DNA of 6,478 bases from Methanosarcinaceae archaeon (GTDB lineage Archaea; Halobacteriota; Methanosarcinia; Methanosarcinales; Methanosarcinaceae): NCBI GenBank assembly GCA_030596385.1, contig JAUVKD010000052.1, positions 1-6,478 on the forward strand, given 5' to 3'. The translations under genes and the position numbers were made by a program. The notes under the pieces are model-generated. The model saw only the letters and a program-made list of their open reading frames with translations. It had not been told where the DNA came from and made no database searches. Below, piece by piece: positions 1 through 5,171 of the stretch (within the stretch, counting starts at the first letter, position 1; each line of letters begins with the position of its first letter).

Positions 1-513
1 GCAAGCATTTACGGCTTCTTCTATGTCTGCAAGTGTTGCTATACCGGTGGAGATGATTACAGGCTTTCCTTTTGATGCTATGTACTTGATGAGAGGTATG
101 TCGGTTATCTCAAAGGAAGCAACCTTATAGGCTGGAACATTCATCTCTTCAAGAAAATCTACGGCTGTTCTGTCAAAGGGAGATGAAAAACACATAAGTC
201 CCAATTCTTCTGCTATCTCTTTGAGTTTTGGTTGCCATTCCCATGGGGTGTATGCTTCCTGATAGAGCTGGTAGAGTGTTTTACCGTCCCATAATGTTCC
301 TTGATCTATCTGGAAATATTCATTATCTGAATCAATTGTTATTGTGTCTGGTGTATAGGTTTGGAGTTTGACAGCATCTGCACCGGATTCTTTTATGGCT
401 TTGATGGTATCAACTGCAAGGTCAAAATTTTGAAGATGGTTTGCGGAGAGTTCTGCGATTATGAAAACTGGATGTTTGTTGCCTGTGCTTTTATTTCCAA
501 TTTTTATTTTCAT
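1..513 (-). CDS. pseI: pseudaminic acid synthase PseI, N-terminal half (runs off the window)
   Basis: PseI condenses 2,4-diacylamino-2,4,6-trideoxy-L-altrose with phosphoenolpyruvate to give pseudaminic acid; it belongs to the NeuB family and is cytosolic. The frame stays open to base 1 and gives 171 residues, about half of the usual 345-350. Visible motifs, numbered from the ATG at 513, are AELSANH (20-26), KLQTYTPDT (49-57), EAYTPWEW (86-93), FSSPFD (109-114), YKVASFE (129-135) and STGIAT (155-160). AELSANH, the TYTPDT block and the YTPWEW block are typical of PseI and differ from NeuB/LegI, which usually have AEIG-NH. The metal-binding histidines and the C-terminal SAF (antifreeze-like) domain would lie outside the window. 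Two ATGs are adjacent (516 and 513). The Shine-Dalgarno AGGAG at 524-520 is 6 nt from the second and only 3 nt from the first, so 513 is preferred. It is the last gene of the operon visible here. Confidence 0.93.
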   Translation of the reverse strand, partial: MKIKIGNKSTGNKHPVFIIAELSANHLQNFDLAVDTIKAIKESGADAVKLQTYTPDTITIDSDNEYFQIDQGTLWDGKTLYQLYQEAYTPWEWQPKLKEIAEELGLMCFSSPFDRTAVDFLEEMNVPAYKVASFEITDIPLIKYIASKGKPVIISTGIATLADIEEAVNAC

Positions 514-519
514 CATTAT

Positions 520-524
520 CTCCT
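520..524 (-). promoter_or_regulatory. ribosome binding site of pseI
   Basis: AGGAG on the minus strand is the strongest Shine-Dalgarno match in the window. Its 6-nt spacing to the ATG at 513 decides between two tandem ATG codons. The 52-nt gap in front of pseI is the largest inside the operon. Confidence 0.75.
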
Positions 525-527
525 AAA

Positions 528-541
528 ATAATAATTATTAT
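528..541. repeat. 14-nt perfect AT palindrome in front of pseI
   Basis: ATAATAATTATTAT reads the same on both strands, centred between 534 and 535. It ends 3 nt before the AGGAG of pseI. It contains no G or C, so an RNA hairpin would be weak. It may be a chance AT-rich tract, an operator half-site pair or part of a TATA-like element. No function can be assigned. Confidence 0.4.
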
Positions 542-565
542 CGCTTTATAGTGCTGTTTTTGGCA

Positions 566-1081
566 TTATATTGCGGATTTTATAATCTTTATTGCTTTTA
601 TAATTGTTTTTGCATAATAAGGATATAACTCGTTATACACTTCCAAAACGGTTCTGCCTGTAATATTAATAAACTCTTCGATGATTAGTTCTCCCGCATC
701 AATATCTTCCACCATGTAGTGGATTCCGACGCTAGCTTTTGAATTATTATCATCTAACATTCGCTGAATTGGATTTGCGCCTTTATATTTATACAGACAT
801 GGGTGAACATTTACACACCCCAATGATGGTATATCAAGAATCTTTTTTGGAACGATTTGTCTTCCATGTACTGAAAAGAGCAAATCTGCTTCTTTGACCG
901 AATCAAGGAATTGTTTTTCATGTATAGAAGGAAAAGTTGGTATTTTTAACTCTTCCGCTAACATTTTAACGTTATTGTCATAAGCAACTGTAGATATTAT
1001 GTCACAATCAACAGCAAGCAAGCTTAATAGTCCGATACATCCAGCTTGTTGTCCCCCCATAAAAGCGATTTTTAAGTTAAT
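566..1081 (-). CDS. small sugar N-formyltransferase (formyl_trans_N family), probable ATT start
   Basis: This is a one-domain formyltransferase of 171 residues if read from an ATT at 1081, or 164 from the ATG at 1060. The family moves a formyl group from N10-formyl-tetrahydrofolate to an amine. The catalytic Asn-x-His is in CVNVHP and the Asp is in EDIDAGELI: N84, H86 and D121 counted from the ATG, or N91, H93 and D128 from the ATT. The GANPIQ segment matches the family's G-x-x-P-I region. The ATG at 1060 falls at the end of the first beta strand (LKIAFMGGQQAGCIG), so starting there would remove that strand, and no ribosome binding site precedes it. Upstream, GGGGGA sits 6 nt before the ATT. 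The likely substrate is the 4-amino group added by the neighbouring PseC, giving a 7-formamido-pseudaminic acid. The usual C-terminal extension is absent, so this is a minimal version. The family is sure; the substrate is inferred from context. Confidence 0.85.
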   Translation of the reverse strand: MNLKIAFMGGQQAGCIGLLSLLAVDCDIISTVAYDNNVKMLAEELKIPTFPSIHEKQFLDSVKEADLLFSVHGRQIVPKKILDIPSLGCVNVHPCLYKYKGANPIQRMLDDNNSKASVGIHYMVEDIDAGELIIEEFINITGRTVLEVYNELYPYYAKTIIKAIKIIKSAI

Positions 1082-1084
1082 ACT

Positions 1085-1825
1085 CTATCCCCCATGTACT
1101 TGCTTTTGCTCGATATGACTATTGATATCTATAAGTTCAGGTTCCCTGCTTAATAATTCAAGGATATCATCCATCAAGAACAACTGCTTTTTTGGGAAGA
1201 TCCTTTTGTAGACTGCATTTATAAACTCAAAGTCTTCCTTTGTATCCAGAGTCCATCTCAGATGACTTAAATCAATATCACTTGCTACATTAAGCAACTT
1301 AAATTTATCCGGATTCTCAATGATGTATGGTGTGACATGTTCTCTTTCATAATCCTTATTTGCTTCATTCCATGCATTTTCAAGGACTTTGAATGAGAAC
1401 ACCTCAGTATCAAGCCCGCGCGGATATGTCCTTGTCAGTGAATTCGAGCAGTAATCACAATCGTTATCTAAAAATTGCTTAATAACACTATCTATCACAA
1501 CAGGATCAATGAGCGGGCAGTCCGATGTGATCCTGACAACCACATCAGCATTGGTCTGCACAGCAGCCTGGTAATACCTGTCCAGAACATCCTCTTCGCT
1601 GCCTCTTGTAGTTACTATCTTATCGTTGTATTCCTTTATTGTATCAACAATAACATCATTTTCTTTTCCATAAGGAACTGCAACAACAATCTCATCAATC
1701 AACTTTGAGTGGGACACCCTCTCCAAGTCCCACAGTATCACAGGCTTGCCAAGGATCTCTTTCATTACCTTTCCCGGAAGTCGTGTTGACCCCATTCTTG
1801 CCTGTATAATTGCAACAACTTTCAT
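1085..1825 (-). CDS. spsF: SpsF-type cytidylyltransferase, probable CMP-pseudaminic acid synthetase
   Basis: The 246-residue product belongs to the SpsF/acylneuraminate cytidylyltransferase family, which couples CTP to nonulosonic acids. The N-terminal nucleotide-binding signature IIQARMGSTRLPGK is at 6-19. RITSDCPLIDP at 98-108 carries the conserved acidic metal-binding segment, and PRGLDTEVF (135-143) and RWTLDTKED (190-198) are also typical of the family. The length is normal for a stand-alone SpsF. In a Pse operon it would take the role of PseF and activate the product of PseI. SpsF proteins differ from classical PseF/NeuA (IPARGGSKG motif), so the sugar is inferred from neighbours. A TTG at 1831 is in frame, but the ATG at 1825 starts directly before the signature beta strand and is preferred. 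The gene begins 18 nt after pseC ends. It ends 3 nt before the ATT proposed for the formyltransferase, so the two are probably translationally coupled. Confidence 0.87.
   Translation of the reverse strand: MKVVAIIQARMGSTRLPGKVMKEILGKPVILWDLERVSHSKLIDEIVVAVPYGKENDVIVDTIKEYNDKIVTTRGSEEDVLDRYYQAAVQTNADVVVRITSDCPLIDPVVIDSVIKQFLDNDCDYCSNSLTRTYPRGLDTEVFSFKVLENAWNEANKDYEREHVTPYIIENPDKFKLLNVASDIDLSHLRWTLDTKEDFEFINAVYKRIFPKKQLFLMDDILELLSREPELIDINSHIEQKQVHGG
1088..1093 (-). promoter_or_regulatory. probable ribosome binding site for the formyltransferase ATT start
   Basis: GGGGGA lies inside the last two codons of the upstream cytidylyltransferase gene. It can pair with the 16S anti-Shine-Dalgarno if one G-U wobble is allowed. 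It is 6 nt from the ATT at 1081 and 27 nt from the first in-frame ATG at 1060, so it favours the ATT. Confidence 0.5.
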
Positions 1826-1843
1826 GATCAATATCCAATCCCA

Positions 1844-2989
1844 TTACTTTTTAAGATGATCGATAGCTTGTGAAATAGAAGTGACCACATATTCAACCTG
1901 CTGTTCACTCATCCTTGGAAACATCGGCAAAGTAATGATCCGTTTGAACACATCCTCTGTCACAGGAAACTCCTCCGCATCAATACCAAATTTCTCCACA
2001 TAATAACTGTGCCTGTACACAGGAATGTAATGCAGATTCACACCAATATTGGCATTGCGCATATATTTGAAGAACTCATCCCTGTCAATCGATCCATCCA
2101 GCAATATCGTATACAAATGCCAGACATGCCTGACATTGTCCTTTACCTCAGGCAATGTGACAACATCAACATCTCTAAGAATCTCCTGATACCTCAATGC
2201 TAGTTCATTCCTCTTGTCAATGAACCAACCCAGTTTCTTCAACTGTGATATCCCCAGCGCCGCTTGAAAATCAGTAATCCTGTAATTCCGCCCAAGATAC
2301 TTCATATCATACGCCCATGATGCATCTGGACCGTACCTGTTCTGCGCATCCTTGTCAATTCCATGACTTCTAAGAAGTGACAGACGCTCATACAGTCCCT
2401 CATCATTCGTAACAACAGCCCCGCCTTCCCCAGTCGTGATATGCTTCACAGGATGGAAACTGAATATCGTAAGGTCTGCAAAATTCCCTATCTTTATGCC
2501 ATCATATTCCGCTCCTATCGCATGGCAGGCATCTTCAATCAGGTATAGATCAAACTCATCTGCAATCTCTCGAATTGCTTTGATATCACACGGCTGCCCG
2601 GCATAATCTACATAGATGATCGCCTTCGTATCCTCTGTGATCTTTCGCCTGATATCCTCAGGGTCTATATTGAACGTATCACCACAGATATCTGCAAACA
2701 CAGGTTTCAGACCATTATAGATGATGGCATTGGATGTCGCAACGAATGTAAAAGGAGTGGTAATGATATTGCTACCTTCTGGTAGATTAAGTGACTGGAC
2801 CGCTATATCCAGTGCACTTGTGCCGCTATTGACAGCCACACAATAATTGCACCCAACATATGCACACAACGCATCTTCGAATTCCTTGATTTTCGGACCT
2901 GTTGTGATCCAATCGCTTTTCAAAACGGATACAACTTCATTAATATCATCCTCGTCAATCCACTGCGTGCCGTAGGGTATAAAATCCAT
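1844..2989 (-). CDS. pseC: PseC-type PLP-dependent sugar aminotransferase (DegT/DnrJ/EryC1 family)
   Basis: PseC transfers an amino group from glutamate to C4 of UDP-4-keto-6-deoxy-L-AltNAc, giving the amine later acylated on the way to pseudaminic acid. The product is 381 residues, the usual length. Conserved parts are SDWITTGP (25-32), the phosphate-binding SGTSAL (55-60), EDACHAIGA (152-160) with D153 facing the pyridine nitrogen, and FSFHPVKHITTGEGG (176-190) with K182 as the Schiff-base lysine. RNYRITDFQAALG is the typical family motif further on. The FSFHPVK-ITT-EGG block is the form seen in PseC. A start at TTG 3004 would add five residues and overlap the preceding gene. ATG 2989 gives the normal N-terminus (MDFIPYG...) and lies 5 nt after that gene's stop, with GTGAT nearby as a weak ribosome binding site. 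A relative making another 4-amino sugar is possible, but pseI in the same operon makes PseC the best reading. Confidence 0.9.
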   Translation of the reverse strand: MDFIPYGTQWIDEDDINEVVSVLKSDWITTGPKIKEFEDALCAYVGCNYCVAVNSGTSALDIAVQSLNLPEGSNIITTPFTFVATSNAIIYNGLKPVFADICGDTFNIDPEDIRRKITEDTKAIIYVDYAGQPCDIKAIREIADEFDLYLIEDACHAIGAEYDGIKIGNFADLTIFSFHPVKHITTGEGGAVVTNDEGLYERLSLLRSHGIDKDAQNRYGPDASWAYDMKYLGRNYRITDFQAALGISQLKKLGWFIDKRNELALRYQEILRDVDVVTLPEVKDNVRHVWHLYTILLDGSIDRDEFFKYMRNANIGVNLHYIPVYRHSYYVEKFGIDAEEFPVTEDVFKRIITLPMFPRMSEQQVEYVVTSISQAIDHLKK

Positions 2990-2994
2990 GATAA

Positions 2995-3936
2995 TCACTG
3001 ACAATTTCCGTTCATCATCCAGATTCTAAATTTTTCAATTCCCTTTTTAAGAGATGTTTTTGGCTCCCAATCAAGCAGTTTCTTAGCCTTGGAATAATCA
3101 CACATAAGTTTTGGTATCTCACTCTGGGGATGGATATGCTTAACATGCTTGATTCGCAGTGGGTCATTACATATCATAGCTGCAAGGTCATTTATATTTA
3201 TATCCTCACCAAGTCCTGCATTTAATATTTCACCATTCACTGCATCAGAATAGGCCGCCTGCACAACAAACTCTGCACAGTCCTCAACATACATAAGATC
3301 ACGAGTTTGCGTTCCGTCACCGTAGATATTCATCACGTCACCGCTCAGCTCGCTCTGTACGAATATGGAGACCACGCCGCCTTCCCCGGTTGACTTCTGA
3401 TAAGGTCCGTATGTATTGAACGGACGCACTATCACAGTAGGCAGGCCGTATGCATGGAAGTATGATTGTACTATGTTCTCTCCAGCGAGCTTTGCACCTG
3501 CATAAGGAGATGCGGCTTTTGTTGGGTGGGTCTCTGATATCGCGCCGTCCGTGGATGCAGTATCATAGACCATGCATGTGCTCATGAATACGAACTTGGT
3601 GTTGGTTTTCTTTGCTTCCTCAAGGACATTGAACGTGCCCACAACATCATTCTCGAACGTTTTTCGGGGGTGGTCGATGCTGTCCTGTACTATGATGCTG
3701 GCTGCCAGATGGATGCAAATATCAAAGTTGTTCTCGAATAATTTGGACAATAATGCAGTATCTTTGATATCGCCAATCGTTACATCGAGATTGAGGGTAT
3801 CCCCGAATTCGTCAAGATTCTCGGCGCGTCCGTTTGACAGGTCATCCAGGACCCACACGCGATTATCGTCATCAAGCAATCGCTTGACCACCCATCTTCC
3901 TATGAATCCAGAACCACCTGTTACCAATACATCCAT
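2995..3936 (-). CDS. extended SDR nucleotide-sugar dehydratase, Pen/TunA-like UDP-GlcNAc 5,6-dehydratase candidate
   Basis: This is a 313-residue extended short-chain dehydrogenase acting on a nucleotide sugar. The NAD-binding TGGSGFIG is at 6-13, and D31/D32 after the second strand fits NAD preference. The catalytic YxxxK is Y145-K149 (SPYAGAK). The substrate-side motifs RPFNTYGPYQ (171-180) and GDGTQTRDLMYVED (206-219) are family-typical. The active-site loop reads S119-T120-C121-M122, where ordinary 4,6-dehydratases have Thr-Asp-Glu. From memory, a Cys-Met substitution is also a feature of TunA, the tunicamycin UDP-GlcNAc 5,6-dehydratase, and Pen of Bacillus thuringiensis makes the same 5,6-ene product for pseudaminic acid. 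I infer that this enzyme makes UDP-6-deoxy-GlcNAc-5,6-ene. An epimerase is the main alternative. GGTG at 3947-3944 supports the ATG start. Its stop codon lies 5 nt before pseC. Confidence 0.72.
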   Translation of the reverse strand: MDVLVTGGSGFIGRWVVKRLLDDDNRVWVLDDLSNGRAENLDEFGDTLNLDVTIGDIKDTALLSKLFENNFDICIHLAASIIVQDSIDHPRKTFENDVVGTFNVLEEAKKTNTKFVFMSTCMVYDTASTDGAISETHPTKAASPYAGAKLAGENIVQSYFHAYGLPTVIVRPFNTYGPYQKSTGEGGVVSIFVQSELSGDVMNIYGDGTQTRDLMYVEDCAEFVVQAAYSDAVNGEILNAGLGEDININDLAAMICNDPLRIKHVKHIHPQSEIPKLMCDYSKAKKLLDWEPKTSLKKGIEKFRIWMMNGNCQ

Positions 3937-3943
3937 TTTAATA

Positions 3944-3947
3944 CACC
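3944..3947 (-). promoter_or_regulatory. ribosome binding site (GGTG) of the Pen-like SDR gene
   Basis: GGTG lies 7 nt before the ATG at 3936. It can pair with the GGTGAT-complementary part of the 16S 3' end. The same core precedes the upstream gene at the same distance, which argues that it is real. Confidence 0.5.
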
Positions 3948-3964
3948 ATTGAATTATATTAATA

Positions 3965-4996
3965 TTATACTAATCCATCACTTTTAAGGATTGTCCTGAT
4001 CTCATCCTTGGTCAGTGGCACCACATCCTTTGAGACATAGTCCATCGACCGAATTGGGGTGGCATCGTATGCAGAACCGTCATATTTCGATAGACCGTCC
4101 ATGATCAGCGGTGCTATGATGAACATATCTTCTCGCTCCAGTGAACGTGTAGCTTCGTCCTCTGTCATCAGTTCCTCATACATCTTCTCGCCGGGAATCG
4201 TTCCGATGATCTTAATCTCAATATCTTCTGTCTTGTAGCCATACTGAGGTGCGAGTTCTTCTATTAACACCTCAGCCAGATCCATAATGTTGACCGTGGG
4301 CATCTTGAATATGAATACTTCTCCACCCTGCGCCAACTCTGCAGACCGAAACACAAGTTCCACAGCCTGGGACATTGACATCATGAACCGCGTCATTCCC
4401 TGATCCGTGACCGTCACAGGACCTCCAGATTTTATCTGCTGTCTGAACAACGGGATCACGGACCCTCTGGACCCCATCACATTTCCGAATCTTACGCTGG
4501 AAAAAGTGCATTTCCGCTTCCCTTTATAGTAATTGGCAGCGGTCATCAGCCTCTCTGCCAGAAGTTTTGTTGCGCCCATGGTGTTGGATGGGTTGACTGC
4601 CTTGTCGCTGCTTGTGAATATGATCTTCTCCACATTGTTGACAATGGCAGCATCGATTACGTTCTGTATTCCGAGGATATTCGTTTTCACTGCCTCGAAC
4701 GGGTTGTACTCGCATGCCATCACATGCTTTAATGCTGCGGTGTGGAAAATGATGTCAATATCCTCTGTAGCATGAATCAACCTCTCTCTGTCGCGGACGT
4801 CGCCGAGCAGGAAACGGACAGTGTCTTCATGTTCTTTCAACTCGTGGTGGAACTCAAACTGCTCGGTCTCGTCCACATCGAATATACGCAGTACTTCAGG
4901 ATCATGCTTAAGGATCTCTTGCACAAGTTCGCACCCGAGGGAGCCTGTGCCGCCGGTTATGAGGATTTTTTTATTTTGCAGGAAATTGTATTCCAT
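3965..4996 (-). CDS. CapD/PseB-like SDR nucleotide-sugar dehydratase/epimerase (Pal-like candidate)
   Basis: This is a soluble 343-residue SDR of the CapD/PseB/FlaA1 family. It lacks the membrane domain found in long WbpM/PglF-type members. The NAD(P)-binding GGTGSLG is at 15-21, D66 ends the LLGDVRD strand, and HTAALKHV is at 85-92. SSDKAVNPSNTMGATK (129-144) is the active-site region, with SDK at 130-132. M140 stands where PseB has the catalytic Tyr, and K144 follows, so the triad is Ser-Met-Lys. RFGNVMGSRGSVIP (169-182) and PGEKMYEEL (268-276) are hallmarks of the family. Alone it could be the UDP-GlcNAc 4,6-dehydratase of the operon. Next to the Pen-like SDR it may instead be Pal, which turns the 5,6-ene into UDP-4-keto-6-deoxy-L-AltNAc. 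I chose ATG 4996 because GGTGAT lies 7 nt upstream and the family starts close to the first beta strand. A TTG at 5023 and an ATG at 5011 are in frame but would add 9 or 5 unconserved residues. Confidence 0.8.
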   Translation of the reverse strand: MEYNFLQNKKILITGGTGSLGCELVQEILKHDPEVLRIFDVDETEQFEFHHELKEHEDTVRFLLGDVRDRERLIHATEDIDIIFHTAALKHVMACEYNPFEAVKTNILGIQNVIDAAIVNNVEKIIFTSSDKAVNPSNTMGATKLLAERLMTAANYYKGKRKCTFSSVRFGNVMGSRGSVIPLFRQQIKSGGPVTVTDQGMTRFMMSMSQAVELVFRSAELAQGGEVFIFKMPTVNIMDLAEVLIEELAPQYGYKTEDIEIKIIGTIPGEKMYEELMTEDEATRSLEREDMFIIAPLIMDGLSKYDGSAYDATPIRSMDYVSKDVVPLTKDEIRTILKSDGLV

Positions 4997-5003
4997 TTTA
5001 AAT

Positions 5004-5009
5004 ATCACC
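5004..5009 (-). promoter_or_regulatory. ribosome binding site (GGTGAT) deciding the start of the CapD/PseB-like gene
   Basis: GGTGAT is fully complementary to part of the 16S rRNA 3' tail and is 7 nt from the ATG at 4996. It overlaps the alternative ATG/GTG codons at 5011-5006, which makes those unlikely starts. Confidence 0.6.
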
Positions 5010-5084
5010 ATTATTTTTGTCAATTCGATTGAATTTACTTCTCATTGAGGTAAATTAAAACTAAATATTACACAAAATATGCAA

Positions 5085-5094
5085 TATTAATATA
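5085..5094 (-). promoter_or_regulatory. possible archaeal TATA element for the six-gene operon
   Basis: TATATTAATA follows the purine-rich AGAGGA on the minus strand, like a TATA box with a BRE-like stretch. It lies in the 175-nt gap between the flippase stop and the ATG at 4996, the only inter-gene gap here long enough for an obvious promoter. Transcription would start near 5060, leaving a leader of about 65 nt. The whole gap is AT-rich, so a chance match is quite possible. If the host is bacterial this reading does not apply. Confidence 0.3.
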
Positions 5095-5119
5095 TCCTCT
5101 TTACTTATTACATAGTACT

Positions 5120-5129
5120 CATCATGATG
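5120..5129. repeat. 10-nt palindrome CATCATGATG in the operon leader
   Basis: This perfect 10-nt palindrome lies upstream of the TATA-like element in the same intergenic gap. It could be an operator, but one short palindrome carries little weight and there is no T-run to make it a terminator. Confidence 0.25.
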
Positions 5130-5171
5130 CGTATTTATGCCTTTTGTATCTCCTCATCATAACCAATCTGG

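Noticed and set aside
1..513. N-acetylneuraminate (NeuB) or legionaminate (LegI) synthase.
   Set aside because: AELSANH, KLQTYTPDT and YTPWEW are the PseI versions of these motifs, and PseC-type aminotransferase is in the same operon.
3002..3004. TTG at 3004 as start of pseC, overlapping the end of the preceding SDR gene.
   Set aside because: The family N-terminus begins at MDFIPYG, matching the ATG at 2989, and five extra residues have no support.
4272..4715. Minus-strand open frames at 4272-4511 and 4524-4715.
   Set aside because: They are out-of-frame readings inside the CapD/PseB-like gene, whose own frame carries all the family motifs.
4995..5023. TTGACA followed after 17 nt by TAAAAT on the minus strand, a near-perfect bacterial sigma-70 promoter match.
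   Set aside because: The -10 box overlaps the ATG at 4996, and transcription would start inside the gene, after its start codon and ribosome binding site. It is probably a chance match in AT-rich sequence, though worth recalling if the host proves bacterial.
5021..5023. TTG at 5023 as start of the CapD/PseB-like gene.
   Set aside because: It adds nine unconserved residues, and the GGTGAT ribosome binding site lies downstream of it, correctly spaced for the ATG at 4996.
5123..5161. Short minus-strand open frame starting ATGATGAGGAGATAC in the leader.
   Set aside because: It has only about a dozen codons, no ribosome binding site and no similarity to a known leader peptide.
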